NCBI RefSeq assembly: GCF_022869785.1
Contig: NZ_CP094997.1
Location: forward strand, 3,782,001 to 3,846,000
Origin: Dyadobacter chenwenxiniae
GTDB taxonomy: Bacteria; Bacteroidota; Bacteroidia; Cytophagales; Spirosomataceae
DNA length: 64,000 bases
Direction: 5' to 3'
Both the position numbers and the translations under genes were made by a program. The notes beneath the pieces are model-generated. The model ran no database searches. It worked only from the letters and a program-made list of their open reading frames with translations, and had not been told where the DNA came from. Shown piece by piece: positions 51,570 to 61,150 of this stretch (position 1 is its first letter; the number at the start of each line of letters is the position of its first letter).

Positions 51570-54500
51570 TTAGTTAAAGATGTAGCGGATACCAATTTGT
51601 GCCTGCCAAACATCATTAATTGTTTGTGATTTCACAAATGCATCACGAACCAAAACAGGCTCACCATTCACAACCTGCGTTCCCATTCTGAATGAAGGAA
51701 CGCCGTCCGCCGAAACGCTTGCGAAGTTAAGCGGGTTGGACTGTGTTGAGTTGGAAGATACAGTTACCTGGTTTCCTACGCCCCATTTGTTGTTGATCAT
51801 GTTTCCGATATTGAAAACGTCAGCACGCAAACGGATAATGTTCTTCTTGTCTTTTGCTCCCACTTTTACATAAAAATCCTGTTCAAGTGTAAGATCGAAA
51901 CGCGTCAACCAGGGATAGGCACCGCCATTGCGCTCTGTATACTGTCCTTTTTTCTCTGACAAATAAGGATGATTATCAATATATCTCTGGAACGCTTCTG
52001 TTTGCTGCTCTGGCGAGAAAGTGAAAGTTTTGCCGTTCACCGTAGTTGTCAAGGGCGCGAACGTGACTTCGGAAGCATTGCGGGGAACATAAAGCAAGTC
52101 GTTGTTCTGTCCGTCACCATTCATATCCGTTGAGCTGATGTAAGAGATCTTTGTGCCGCTGTTAGAAACACCACCCAATGTGATCATCGTTGCTCCACCT
52201 ATTTTACCGCCGTATTCTTTGCGATAGGAAACATAGCCTACAAAACGGTGACGCAAGTCGTTACCTGACCATGCAAGGTCCAGATTATTTAAACCATTGA
52301 TACCCGGCACATTACCTTCAACTGTACTCGATACAGAAGCCACATCTTTGGCCTGTCCGTAAGTGTAACCTACCATTCCGCCAAAGCCGCGTGTTGCCGC
52401 TTTTTCCAGTTTACCCGTGATGGAGTAAGAGTATCCTTTGTTCGTGTTTGTCAAAACATAAACATTAGAAACGTCCTTTCCATTAATCAGACGTGCTTCT
52501 GTTGCAGCGCCTCCCGAAAGTCCCGATGCAGGGAAACGGTCACGATTGTCAGGGCCAGCGAAGTCTGCGTTTGCAGAGCGAAGGTTCACGTCAATGTAGC
52601 GCAATGCATTGTAGTTTTTGTTAAAAATACCTTCAACAGTTGCAATTACACCCCAACCCAGTTGCTGATCGATACCAATGTTACTTTTCCAAACTTGTGG
52701 AAATTTCAAATCTTCGTCAGAAGCATTCACCTGATATCCTGTCAATTTTGCTGAATTTGTCGGGTTATATCTCGATGGATCCAGAGTAAACGGATAATTC
52801 ACCGTATTGTTCACTCCGATCGTCGCCGAGTTCACACCATTGTTACCCAACTGATTGGAAATCAACACATAAGGAATTCTTGACAAGAATAAACCCGTTC
52901 CTCCGCGCACCTGCGTCATCCTGTTTCCTTTCACATCCCAGTTGAAACCGATACGTGGCGAGAAGTAAATACGCGATTTCGGAACATTACCCGTGTTCAC
53001 CTTATAATTTTCACCTTTATCATCCTTAAATGTCAGTGCAGCCACATCAGCATTATAGTATTGCTTCGAAGTGTTCGGGATGGTGATATAATCTCCGCGA
53101 AGACCGGCTGTAACCTTGAAGTTCGGCGCAACCTGGATTTCGTCCTGAATGTAAAGACTGGCCGTTTGTGTTTTGAAAACCTGCCAAGGTGCCGCTCCGC
53201 CTGGAAGCAACGAATAACGATAATTGAAACGAACCAATGTATCAGGCGCAACCGTCAGATTAGGGTTTGCCAGATATGCATTCGCTGCATTCTTGAAATC
53301 CTGGATTGATTTGTACACATAAACACCATTGGAAGTCGGGAAGAACAAGTTGTTCGACTTAAAGTGCTCGTAAGAAGCGCCCAAAGTGAATGTATGTTTT
53401 CCGGCAAAATACGTCAGGTTATCCGTGATGTTGAATGTGGAGTAATCCAAACGGTTATTAGGTGTGAAAGGATCGGAACCAATGGTCGTGTAAGTCGATC
53501 CGTCTTTCTGGATTTCCACGGTTGGGAAAAGCGGCGCTTTGTACTTTCTGTCCTCGATCTGCTTGTTGAATGTACCGATCAGGTTGTTAGCGAATTTGCC
53601 TCCAAAGTTAGAGTTGAGTTCTGCTACGAAAGAGCGCGTGTTATCCTGGATAATGTAGCCTGTATTTTGAGGAGAAATTGCCGATAATGAGTTGGTACGG
53701 TTACCAAAACCGGCTGTGTTACTGCTATTGCTCTGGCTGATCAGCACGTCTGAATCAGAATCGTGGTGTGAGTAGCGCAATGTCAGTTTATGTGCGTCGC
53801 TGATGTTGTAGTCAATGCGCGCAAGGAATTTTTTACTCGTGTTTTCGTTATTGAAATTATCGATGGCACCGATATCATATTTGAATTTTTCTTTCATGAA
53901 AGCTCCAAGATCTTCCAGGTCCGCCGCTGTTGTGCGGGAAACGTTGCTTCCTGTCTGACCACGGTTCAAAACGAAATCCAGTGCAGGGCTCGAACGTTTT
54001 ACGAATTCACCGTTGACAAAGAAGAAAAGCTTGTTCTTAACGATCGGGCCGCCCAAACGGAACCCAGTGGTCTTCTCATTAAATTCATTGATTCTAATGG
54101 TGTTACCATCAGCTTTGTCACCCGCAAGGTTTTTGTTTTTGAAAAAATGGAAAACCGAACCCGAGAATTCGTTTGTTCCTGAGCGCGTTACCGCGTTAAT
54201 GCCAGCACCAGCAAAGCCGGATTGACGAATGTCATAAGGCGCAATGTTGATCTGCACCTCTTCAATCGCGTCCAGCGAGATCGCCGAAGAACCTGTCCGG
54301 CCACCGGCTGCTGCTTCGTTACCCAATCCAAAACCGTTGTTAAAAACCGAACCGTCAATGGTAAAGTTGTTATAACGGCTGTCCTGGCCTCCGAATGACC
54401 GGCCATTACCGTATGCATTATATTTAGTAATGTCGTTCAGCGTTCTTCCCAATGTTGGCAGGCTGGTTAGCAGGCCTTTATTGAATGTTGTAGCAGCTCC

Positions 54501-54923
54501 CGTACGATCGGAACTGAAAATGTCGCTTCCGGCGCCGGTTACAATCACTTCGCTTAGTTCGGTAGAACCGTCTTGTAAATCAAAATTTACGTTCGCGGCT
54601 GTTCCCAGGTTTGCAAAGATATTTTCCTGTGATTTATCGCTGAAACCAACGAAAGAAACTGTCACCGTGTATGGCCCGCCAACACGCACAGCAGGGATAG
54701 TGTAAAGTCCCTGATCATTGGTTACGGAACCGTATTTACTTCCGGATGGAACGTGAATGGCTACAACAGTTGCTCCCGGCAGCACCTCTCCTTTGCTGTC
54801 CGCCACACGACCCGTGATTGCTGATGAAGTGACCTGCGCCCGGACTTCGGGACTAAACAGGGATAATAAGAAGACAACCAGCGCTAAGCTCGCTGCCCTG
54901 AAAAGTAAACTTTTCCTGTTCAT
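51570..54923 (-). CDS. Oar-like TonB-dependent outer-membrane protein
   Basis: A 1117-residue outer-membrane protein. The signal peptide (FRAASLALVVFLLSLFSPEVRAQ) is followed by a carboxypeptidase-regulatory-like domain (SSAITGRVADSKGEVLPGATVVAI), a plug region with TLNDITKYNAYGNG and FGGQDSRYNNFTIDG, and a long barrel rich in alternating polar and aromatic residues. The YDIRQSGFAGAGINAVTRSGTNEF block and the missing classic TonB box point to the Oar/OmpA-related receptors common in Bacteroidota and Myxococcus. The ATG at 54921-54923 is chosen because it starts the signal peptide; 58 upstream codons are non-homologous. Substrate unknown; Oar proteins are linked to secretion and adhesion. Confidence 0.9.
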   Translation of the reverse strand: MNRKSLLFRAASLALVVFLLSLFSPEVRAQVTSSAITGRVADSKGEVLPGATVVAIHVPSGSKYGSVTNDQGLYTIPAVRVGGPYTVTVSFVGFSDKSQENIFANLGTAANVNFDLQDGSTELSEVIVTGAGSDIFSSDRTGAATTFNKGLLTSLPTLGRTLNDITKYNAYGNGRSFGGQDSRYNNFTIDGSVFNNGFGLGNEAAAGGRTGSSAISLDAIEEVQINIAPYDIRQSGFAGAGINAVTRSGTNEFSGSVFHFFKNKNLAGDKADGNTIRINEFNEKTTGFRLGGPIVKNKLFFFVNGEFVKRSSPALDFVLNRGQTGSNVSRTTAADLEDLGAFMKEKFKYDIGAIDNFNNENTSKKFLARIDYNISDAHKLTLRYSHHDSDSDVLISQSNSSNTAGFGNRTNSLSAISPQNTGYIIQDNTRSFVAELNSNFGGKFANNLIGTFNKQIEDRKYKAPLFPTVEIQKDGSTYTTIGSDPFTPNNRLDYSTFNITDNLTYFAGKHTFTLGASYEHFKSNNLFFPTSNGVYVYKSIQDFKNAANAYLANPNLTVAPDTLVRFNYRYSLLPGGAAPWQVFKTQTASLYIQDEIQVAPNFKVTAGLRGDYITIPNTSKQYYNADVAALTFKDDKGENYKVNTGNVPKSRIYFSPRIGFNWDVKGNRMTQVRGGTGLFLSRIPYVLISNQLGNNGVNSATIGVNNTVNYPFTLDPSRYNPTNSAKLTGYQVNASDEDLKFPQVWKSNIGIDQQLGWGVIATVEGIFNKNYNALRYIDVNLRSANADFAGPDNRDRFPASGLSGGAATEARLINGKDVSNVYVLTNTNKGYSYSITGKLEKAATRGFGGMVGYTYGQAKDVASVSSTVEGNVPGINGLNNLDLAWSGNDLRHRFVGYVSYRKEYGGKIGGATMITLGGVSNSGTKISYISSTDMNGDGQNNDLLYVPRNASEVTFAPLTTTVNGKTFTFSPEQQTEAFQRYIDNHPYLSEKKGQYTERNGGAYPWLTRFDLTLEQDFYVKVGAKDKKNIIRLRADVFNIGNMINNKWGVGNQVTVSSNSTQSNPLNFASVSADGVPSFRMGTQVVNGEPVLVRDAFVKSQTINDVWQAQIGIRYIFN

Positions 54924-55283
54924 AAATTTGGTTGATTTGGTTTGTAATATTAGTAGCTTCATCAAGGCTGATGAGTAATATTTACCGTAAAATAAATTCT
55001 TTTTTATATCAATAACAAAATTGCAAATCCTACTAAAATACAATACTAATAAGCGTAACTGCCTGATTTGTTGGAATAATGCAGAATTCTGTAACAATAC
55101 TTCAATATTTTTGACATTAACAAATTGTTAAGAAAGGGCCGGATGCGTCTCAGTGCTTTTAAACCGATTTCTGATGTCTTGACAAGTTTTTTTAACGACT
55201 TTTGCAATTCGTGATTTCAGCATATGAAATCACATATATAGTATTATTTCTACTAAGAAAAGAAACATTTAACAAGCGTTCTC
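54924..55283. other. 360-base intergenic region between divergent genes
   Basis: This AT-rich gap separates the Oar-like receptor (minus) from an alpha/beta hydrolase (plus). It holds no plausible gene. GACTTTTG at 55197-55204 is one mismatch from the Bacteroidota -7 consensus but has no well-spaced TTG partner, and a small dyad, TTTCAGCATATGAAA, lies near 55215. I see no tRNA or clear riboswitch here. Confidence 0.5.
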
Positions 55284-56060
55284 ATGCAACTCAATTATAA
55301 ACAAATCGGTGACAGCGGAAGACCTCTGATCATCCTTCACGGCGTGTTTGGTTTCCTCGACAACTGGCTCACCATCGGCAAGACCATTTCCGAGCATGGC
55401 TTTAAAGTTTTTCTGGTAGACCAGCGTCACCACGGACGTTCCCCACAGAAAGGATCGCTGGATTTCCCAACATTAGCCGCGGATTTGAAAGAATTTTTAG
55501 ACGAACATAAGATTACCGATCCTATCCTTATCGGACATTCTATGGGCGGAAAAACGGTGATGCAATATGCAGTGACCTATCCTGAAAGCATTAAAGAGCT
55601 CGTCATTGTGGATATCGGCCCAAAAGCGTACCCTATTCATCATAAAAAAATACTGGAAGGGCTGAATGCCATTCCCATTGATGAGATTGAAACCAGACAC
55701 CAGGCAGACGAAGTCCTCAGCGAATATGAACCCTTATTAGCCGTGCGCCAGTTCTTATTGAAAAACCTGTATAGAAAAGACGAAGGCGGCTTTGGCTGGC
55801 GGTTCAATCTGCCCGTTCTGACATCGGATATGAGCAAAGTGGGATCGGAAATTGTAGCTAAACAAAAAATTGAAGCCCCCACCCTATTTATCAAGGGCGA
55901 GAACTCCAAATACATTGTTGACGAAGACTGGGAAGGAATACTGCAAATTTTTCCAAATGCACGGCTTGAAACCATTTCGGATGCAGGACACTGGGTGCAG
56001 GCCGAACAGCCGAAAGCTTTCGTTGCAGCGCTTTTAAAGTTCCTGGACGAAACTATCTGA
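55284..56060 (+). CDS. Alpha/beta-fold hydrolase
   Basis: A 258-residue single-domain hydrolase. LHGVFGFLDNW is the HG oxyanion motif, VDQRHHGRS the second strand loop, LIGHSMGGKTVMQ the nucleophile elbow with Ser86, and ISDAGHWVQAEQP gives the catalytic His. It resembles the YbfF/esterase group (FLVDQRNHGRSP pattern) that acts on acyl-CoA or small esters. There is no signal peptide. It converges with a lipoprotein gene and the two overlap by 8 bases at their ends. The substrate is not known. Confidence 0.88.
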   Translation: MQLNYKQIGDSGRPLIILHGVFGFLDNWLTIGKTISEHGFKVFLVDQRHHGRSPQKGSLDFPTLAADLKEFLDEHKITDPILIGHSMGGKTVMQYAVTYPESIKELVIVDIGPKAYPIHHKKILEGLNAIPIDEIETRHQADEVLSEYEPLLAVRQFLLKNLYRKDEGGFGWRFNLPVLTSDMSKVGSEIVAKQKIEAPTLFIKGENSKYIVDEDWEGILQIFPNARLETISDAGHWVQAEQPKAFVAALLKFLDETI

Positions 56061-56484
56061 CATATTTAAGCCTGGGATTGTTACAGGGCATTATAATCAA
56101 TTCCCTATCGGACATCTGAATTTCCCAGCTCGGGCAGTTCCCGCAATTAACAAGTGCGCATAAAGGGTTTGCAGGAAGCGCTATCTCCGGTTTCACAGCC
56201 GTGACCGTTCCATTGATAATAAGTGTTCCGGGTGCACAGCAGGCAGGCTTGCCGTCCGTTTCCAGGATCACGCCGTCGGACCGGAAGATCAGTGTATCTG
56301 CTTTGGTGGGGTCGATGGGTTCCCAAACGCTTTTCTTGCCGTCGATTGCATTTTTTTCAATTGCCGCCAAATACCATTTGCCCTGAATGGTTACAAAACT
56401 GGCGGTGTTTAAAGCATCCATCGTGTCTTTTTTGCATGACAGCATCAGGACGATACAGAAGGGTATGTATAGTAACCGTTTCAT
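56053..56484 (-). CDS. Small lipoprotein, unknown function
   Basis: A 143-residue lipoprotein: the signal ends LMLSC with Cys17 as the lipidated residue, followed by KKD. The mature domain (TIQGKWYLAAIEKNAIDGKKSVWEPIDP..ADTLIFRSDGVILETDG) has the lipocalin-like pattern that many Bacteroidota lipoproteins show, a Gly-x-Trp at the start of a small beta-barrel. Eight more cysteines, including ACCAPG and CALVNCGNC, suggest disulfides. It overlaps the convergent hydrolase gene by 8 bases. No role can be assigned. Confidence 0.75.
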   Translation of the reverse strand: MKRLLYIPFCIVLMLSCKKDTMDALNTASFVTIQGKWYLAAIEKNAIDGKKSVWEPIDPTKADTLIFRSDGVILETDGKPACCAPGTLIINGTVTAVKPEIALPANPLCALVNCGNCPSWEIQMSDRELIIMPCNNPRLKYVR

Positions 56485-56564
56485 TGTTTTTAACTTTGTT
56501 CTTACCTATATGATACAAATGGTGGGAAGAAGGTTGGAAGAAAATTTAAATTTCACATTACATT

Positions 56565-57269
56565 ATGAATCAGTCCCATACGAAGCTTTACCTTATTCCT
56601 ACGGTTCTTGCAGATGATACTCAGCAACAAGTGCTAAGCCCTCAGATCCTTAGCACGATCCAAAAACTGAATGTATTTTTTGTAGAAAATATCCGGACTG
56701 CTAGGCGCTTCATCAGCAGCCTCAAACTCGGGAAAGTCATTGATGAAATTACCTTCATTGAGCTACACAAGGATACGCCGGAGCATATGACAATGGAGCA
56801 TTTGCGAAAGCTTACCGAGGATGCAGGCGTACTTTCGGAAGCAGGCTGTCCCGGCGTCGCGGACCCTGGTGCCGTAGCGGTTGGCATTGCGCACAGGCTG
56901 GGCATTCGGGTTGTGCCATTGGTAGGGCCCTCGTCCATTTTGCTGGCGTTGATGTCGTCCGGGCTGAGCGGGCAGTCTTTTGCTTTTCACGGTTACTTGC
57001 CTATTGACAAGGCGGAACGAAAAAAAGCTTTGCAGCAACTGGAGCGCGACGCGCGGCAGAGCGGTCAAACGCAGATTTTCATGGAAACACCTTTTCGCAA
57101 TAATGCCTTTTTTGATGCTATTCTCGAAAGCTGTGCAACGGATACAATGCTCTGCATTGCTGCGAATGTGACGGCTGAGGATGAGTTCATTAAAACAATG
57201 TCTGTCAAAAACTGGAAGGCTAACAAACCCGACCTGCACAAGAAACCGACGATATTTCTGATCGGGTAA
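56565..57269 (+). CDS. Tetrapyrrole-methylase-fold SAM-dependent methyltransferase (RsmI-like)
   Basis: A 234-residue member of the tetrapyrrole methylase fold. LYLIPTVLADD, VFFVENIRTARRFISSL, VLSEAGCPGVADPGAVAVGIAHRLGIRVVPLVGPSSILLALMSSG (in shorter blocks), and FMETPFRNNAFFD match the RsmI family, which methylates the ribose of C1402 in 16S rRNA. It is shorter than RsmI (about 280 residues) and lacks the C-terminal HTH-like domain; Bacteroidota encode both a full RsmI and this shorter paralogue. The precise target is uncertain. The start is the ATG at 56565. Confidence 0.82.
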   Translation: MNQSHTKLYLIPTVLADDTQQQVLSPQILSTIQKLNVFFVENIRTARRFISSLKLGKVIDEITFIELHKDTPEHMTMEHLRKLTEDAGVLSEAGCPGVADPGAVAVGIAHRLGIRVVPLVGPSSILLALMSSGLSGQSFAFHGYLPIDKAERKKALQQLERDARQSGQTQIFMETPFRNNAFFDAILESCATDTMLCIAANVTAEDEFIKTMSVKNWKANKPDLHKKPTIFLIG

Positions 57270-57366
57270 TAATTAAAAAGTTGTACAATCTTTCCAACCA
57301 TCCAATAGTTGAACTGCTCTTATGGATAATTTAGAACAATAACTCAACTAAAAACTTTACTTCGCC

Positions 57367-58071
57367 ATGAAAAATTGGGTTTTATGCACAGCGTTGTCAA
57401 TGGCTGGCCTGATGTCGTCCTGTAATGATGATGATTCACTCAATCCGGTATTTATTTCAGATTCGGCTTTTGAAACTGCAGCGGATGGCTGGGTCGCACA
57501 ATTTTCGGAATACTCGACCGAAACCGATTCCACTACATTTGAAATGAGTTCGTCACGGACACGTTTGCCATTCGGACTGGATACGAGCAAGTATGCATAC
57601 AGACTGCAAAGCCATAACCGCGCCGATGATATGTTTATGTATCTCAAAAAGAAGGTGACGGGCTTTGATCCTAACAAGATTTATAACGTAACATTCGAGG
57701 TGAGTTTGGGAACGAATTATCCTGAAAACAGTTTGGGGATCGGTGGCTCACCGGGAGGCTCTGTATATCTCAAAGCCGGCGCATCCAATGTGCAGCCGAA
57801 CCGGCAGCTTAAAGACAAAATGTATGAGTTTAACCTGGACAAAGGTGCACAATCTGAGGAGGGCGCAGATGCGATTATCTTAGGAAACGTTTCCAACGGG
57901 GAAGACAAGGCCGTTTACAAGATGGTTCAAAAGAATTCTGGCAGTAAAACGATTGCTGTGAAACCGAACGAAGCAGGCGAAATATGGCTTTTTGTAGGCA
58001 CCGATTCCGGGTATGAAGGACTTACAGTATTGTATTACGACCGCATCAGGGTGTTTCTTACAGCTCAGTAA
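57367..58071 (+). CDS. Lipoprotein, unknown function
   Basis: A 234-residue lipoprotein with a signal ending LMSSC (Cys19), followed by the acidic NDDDS stretch that favours surface export of lipoproteins in Bacteroidota. The mature part is mainly beta (GWVAQFSEYSTETDSTTFEMSSSRTRLP, NVTFEVSLGTNYPENSLGIGGSPGGSVYLKAG, IWLFVGTDSGYEGLTVLYYDRIRVFL, in pieces), similar to a carbohydrate-binding jelly-roll, but I do not recognise a named family. It is followed by a strong terminator and precedes the metallo-beta-lactamase-fold gene. Confidence 0.72.
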   Translation: MKNWVLCTALSMAGLMSSCNDDDSLNPVFISDSAFETAADGWVAQFSEYSTETDSTTFEMSSSRTRLPFGLDTSKYAYRLQSHNRADDMFMYLKKKVTGFDPNKIYNVTFEVSLGTNYPENSLGIGGSPGGSVYLKAGASNVQPNRQLKDKMYEFNLDKGAQSEEGADAIILGNVSNGEDKAVYKMVQKNSGSKTIAVKPNEAGEIWLFVGTDSGYEGLTVLYYDRIRVFLTAQ

Positions 58072-58104
58072 GGCTTTTTGCTTTTGAACATAACGCAGTC
58101 ATGG

Positions 58105-58138
58105 GCGCCATCGCATTTCAAATGCGGTGGCGCTTTTG
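58105..58138 (+). terminator. Rho-independent terminator after the lipoprotein gene
   Basis: GCGCCATCGCATTT (58105-58118) and AAATGCGGTGGCGC (58120-58133) pair nearly perfectly with one mismatch, capped by a very small loop, and are followed by TTTTGTTTTT. The stem begins 34 bases after the stop at 58071. Confidence 0.85.
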
Positions 58139-58215
58139 TTTTTGGCTCCATAAGGGCTTCTTTCACGATGGTTTTGTAACTTCGCCGCATCTTAACCGCT
58201 TTTTCGAACTTTATA

Positions 58216-58854
58216 ATGACATCAGTTCAGACATTTACTTTCAACCCGTTTCAGGAAAATACTTACGTGCTTTACGACGAAACGGGCGAAGCGGTCATCG
58301 TTGATCCGGGATGTGTGGAAAAAGATGAATACCAGGAATTGTATGATTTCATTGAAAAAAATGGCCTCAAACCGATCGAAATCATCAACACGCATGCACA
58401 CATTGACCACGTTTTAGGAGTTGCAGCCATAAAAAGGAAATACAACATTCCATTCGCGCTGCACCAGATCGACGAGCCTTATTTGAGAGCAGTTAAAACT
58501 TATTCGTCTAACTACGGTTTTTATCAGTTCGACGAGCCTGAAATTGATCGGTACCTGACAGAAGGAGAAATTGTGAAGTTTGGAAAATCGGAACTGGAGG
58601 TCATCTTTGTCCCCGGTCATGCGCCCGGCCATGTTGCATTTGTGAGCCGCGCCGATCATTTCGTCATTGGAGGCGACGTGCTGTTTTATATGAGCATAGG
58701 ACGCTCCGATCTGCCGGGGGGAAATCATGAAATATTATTGAAAAGCATTCGTACCAAAATGTTTACACTGCCCGACGATTACAAAGTCTACGCAGGCCAT
58801 ATGCAGGCGACTACGATTGGTTTTGAAAAGAAAAACAATCCTTTTTTCAGATAA
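58216..58854 (+). CDS. Metallo-beta-lactamase-fold hydrolase (glyoxalase II-like)
   Basis: A 212-residue MBL-fold enzyme. NTHAHIDHVLG gives the zinc motif HxHxDH (His60, His62, Asp64, His65), VPGHAPGHVAF and VIGGDVLFY the later ligands, and YAGHMQATTIGFEKKNNPFF the C-terminal His. It matches the COG0491 group often annotated as hydroxyacylglutathione hydrolase-like, and is common in Bacteroidota next to pssA. Substrate is probably a thioester or sulfur-linked metabolite. It lies 3 bases before pssA and is likely co-transcribed. A TAACTTCG at 58177-58184 could be its -7 element. Confidence 0.88.
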   Translation: MTSVQTFTFNPFQENTYVLYDETGEAVIVDPGCVEKDEYQELYDFIEKNGLKPIEIINTHAHIDHVLGVAAIKRKYNIPFALHQIDEPYLRAVKTYSSNYGFYQFDEPEIDRYLTEGEIVKFGKSELEVIFVPGHAPGHVAFVSRADHFVIGGDVLFYMSIGRSDLPGGNHEILLKSIRTKMFTLPDDYKVYAGHMQATTIGFEKKNNPFFR

Positions 58855-58857
58855 ACT

Positions 58858-59577
58858 ATGATCCGCCGCAACATCCCGAACGCCCTGACTTGTGGAAACC
58901 TTCTTTGCGGATGCATCGGAGTAGTAGAAGCGTTTCACAACAATCTGGTCATTTCCTGCATTCTGATTGGCGTTGCACTTGTTTTTGACTTCCTGGACGG
59001 ATTTTTGGCCAGGATGCTGAAAGTAAGTTCAGCCATTGGCAAAGACCTCGATTCGCTGGCCGATATGGTCACATTCGGCTTGCTGCCTGCTATCATCGTT
59101 TACCAGCTCTTAATGCAGAGCATTCCGGATCTGTTTGGCATTTGGAAAGCCTATCCCGCATTTATTATCGCTGTTTTCTCCGCAATCCGGCTCGCAAAGT
59201 TCAATAATGATCCCAGGCAAACCGATTCGTTCATCGGGTTGCCGACTCCGGCCAATGCCATGCTTATCGCGTCCCTGCCCATTATCATTCTGACTGAAGA
59301 TCCTTTTTGGAAAGACCTTATAGTGGACACCGGCCATCTGCTGATACTTTCGGTGGTGATGTCTTTTTTGCTTGTGATGGAAATGCCATTAATTGCGTTG
59401 AAATTCAAGCACTTCGGATGGAAGGGAAACGAATTCCGCTTTTTGCTGATCGGGCTTACCGTCGTTTTAGTGTTAACACTGAAAATCCTTGCCGTTCCTG
59501 CAATCATCATGCTGTATATCCTGCTTTCAGTTGTAGATAACGTCAGGAAAAAGGATCGGCCGATTGGTAACATTTAG
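58858..59577 (+). CDS. pssA: CDP-diacylglycerol-serine O-phosphatidyltransferase
   Basis: A 239-residue membrane enzyme of phosphatidylserine synthesis. The CDP-alcohol phosphotransferase motif is complete, D44xxD47G48xxA51R52 then G61xxxD65xxxD69, in DFLDGFLARMLKVSSAIGKDLDSLADM. About eight hydrophobic helices follow, as in the integral type II PssA of Gram-positive bacteria and Bacteroidota. The product is decarboxylated to phosphatidylethanolamine. It starts 3 bases after the MBL-fold gene and is followed by the fabH promoter. Confidence 0.93.
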   Translation: MIRRNIPNALTCGNLLCGCIGVVEAFHNNLVISCILIGVALVFDFLDGFLARMLKVSSAIGKDLDSLADMVTFGLLPAIIVYQLLMQSIPDLFGIWKAYPAFIIAVFSAIRLAKFNNDPRQTDSFIGLPTPANAMLIASLPIIILTEDPFWKDLIVDTGHLLILSVVMSFLLVMEMPLIALKFKHFGWKGNEFRFLLIGLTVVLVLTLKILAVPAIIMLYILLSVVDNVRKKDRPIGNI

Positions 59578-59594
59578 TTTTTGTTGCAACTTTG
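59564..59594 (+). promoter_or_regulatory. Putative promoter of fabH
   Basis: TTG at 59564-59566, a 20-base spacer and CAACTTTG at 59587-59594 match the Bacteroidota -33/-7 promoter with one mismatch. It lies across the pssA stop and 40 bases before the fabH start. Confidence 0.5.
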
Positions 59595-59633
59595 TCCCCT
59601 GTATTTCACGTAAATTCTCTGTAACAAAAAAGT

Positions 59634-60635
59634 ATGGCTTTCTCTAAAATCACTGGTCTTGGCTATTATGTGCCTGATAACATTGTCACCAATAATGACC
59701 TGACCAAATGGATGGAGACTTCTGACGAATGGATACAGGAAAGGACCGGCATCCGGGAGCGCCGTTACTTTGAGCACGGAAAAGACACCAATTACAGTAT
59801 GGCCGCCGCAGCCTCGCGGCAAGCCCTCGAACGCGCAGGTTTGGCACCCAATGACATCGACGTCATTGTATACGCCACTATTACACCCGATTACTTCTTT
59901 CCGGGATCTGCCTTCTTAATGCAGCGGGAGCTCGGCATGGACGGCAAGCCCGTAATCGACATCCGGGAGCAATGTTCAGGATTTGTATATGCCCTTTCCA
60001 TTGCTGACCAGTTCATTAAATCCGGCATGTACAAGTCTGCACTGGTTGTTGGCAGCGAGATCCAGTCGTCCTGGATCGACAAGACCACGGCAGGCAGAAA
60101 CACGGCTGTAATCTTCGGGGACGGCGCAGGAGCAGCGGTTCTTACCGCCACAGAAGATCCACAACATTGTATATTATCTACACACCTTCACGCAGATGGG
60201 CGCTTTGCAGAGGACCTTTTTGTGAAGGAACCAGGCAGCAGCAGGCCCGGGCGCGCAGCAACAAAAGAAATGCTGGATGAAGGCGGCTTCAATGTTCATA
60301 TGAATGGAAATGCGGTTTTCAAACACGCCATCGTCCGTTTCGGAGAAGTTATTCAGGAAGCACTGGAAGCCAATGGATACCAGCAAAGTGATCTGGATTT
60401 ACTGATACCGCATCAGGCTAATATCCGCATTAGCGACTACGTGCGCCAGCAATTGGGACTCAATGAGGCACAAGTCGTTAACAACATTCAACGTTTCGGA
60501 AATACCACCGCGGCTTCCATTCCTATTGCTATGGCCGAAGCCTGGGAGCAGGGGAGATTGCAGAAAGGCAACCTGATTTGTCTGGCGGCATTTGGAAGCG
60601 GGTTTACATGGGCTTCCGCACTGATACGCTGGTAA
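59634..60635 (+). CDS. fabH: Beta-ketoacyl-ACP synthase III
   Basis: A 333-residue condensing enzyme that starts fatty-acid synthesis by joining acetyl-CoA (or a branched acyl-CoA in Bacteroidota) to malonyl-ACP. The catalytic triad is Cys114 in REQCSGF, His260 in IPHQANIRI and Asn290 in RFGNTTAASIP. TSDEWIQERTGIRERRY and GDGAGAAVL are also family-typical. Its start is the ATG at 59634. It is probably transcribed from its own promoter. More than one FabH-like gene is common in this group, so which paralogue this is cannot be told. Confidence 0.93.
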   Translation: MAFSKITGLGYYVPDNIVTNNDLTKWMETSDEWIQERTGIRERRYFEHGKDTNYSMAAAASRQALERAGLAPNDIDVIVYATITPDYFFPGSAFLMQRELGMDGKPVIDIREQCSGFVYALSIADQFIKSGMYKSALVVGSEIQSSWIDKTTAGRNTAVIFGDGAGAAVLTATEDPQHCILSTHLHADGRFAEDLFVKEPGSSRPGRAATKEMLDEGGFNVHMNGNAVFKHAIVRFGEVIQEALEANGYQQSDLDLLIPHQANIRISDYVRQQLGLNEAQVVNNIQRFGNTTAASIPIAMAEAWEQGRLQKGNLICLAAFGSGFTWASALIRW

Positions 60636-60640
60636 ATAAA

Positions 60641-61000
60641 CTAATACTGTCCTATTGAAAGCATCACGAGCGTACACCCCTCTATTGGTATGATATTTTT
60701 AAACGCCAACATGCTTTTAAATTCAGAATTTTCTGTACCAGGGTTAAAGATAACGCGTTTAGGATTTAAAGAAATTATATAATCATAGTACTCGGGCTGA
60801 TGGCTTGGATTAATGTATAACGTTACCGTATCAACATCCTTCCAGTCCGGTTTGTCCAAATGAATTTCTTCTCCTAATGCGGTTCCCTTTCTCCGGCCGA
60901 TGAGCAATATCGGATGTCCGTAGGTTCTGAGTTTTTGTGCAGCCAGATAAGCGTATCTGGAAGGATTGGAAGTTGCCCCTAAGATGAGCGTGCGTTTCAT
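60641..61000 (-). CDS. CoA-binding domain protein
   Basis: A 119-residue single-domain protein with a Rossmann-like CoA-binding fold: LILGATSNPSRYAYLAAQKLRTYG, HPILLIGRRKGTALG, VDTVTLYINPSHQPEYYDYI and VIFNPGTENSEF are the family blocks (YccU-like COG1832). Members bind CoA or a related nucleotide, with no known catalytic role. It converges with fabH, the two stop codons 5 bases apart, and no other gene is tied to it. Confidence 0.88.
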   Translation of the reverse strand: MKRTLILGATSNPSRYAYLAAQKLRTYGHPILLIGRRKGTALGEEIHLDKPDWKDVDTVTLYINPSHQPEYYDYIISLNPKRVIFNPGTENSEFKSMLAFKNIIPIEGCTLVMLSIGQY

Positions 61001-61150
61001 ACTGACGGATTTAGTGAAGCAAAAAGGGATAAAGTCCCTTAAACACTATGAATAACATTGAAAGAATATAAAATCGTTTCCCTTTCCAAAAAACCGGTCT
61101 CGATAAGTACATAAAACAGCTTTAAAACAAATTCTATATCTTGTATCAAA

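Noticed and set aside
53790..54182. A 130-codon plus-strand frame opposite the Oar-like receptor gene
   Set aside because: It is antisense to a clearly coding region and has no recognisable features.
58105..58138. A further member of the word-palindrome class
   Set aside because: It is a simple stem with a T-tract and no tandem word, so an ordinary terminator explains it.
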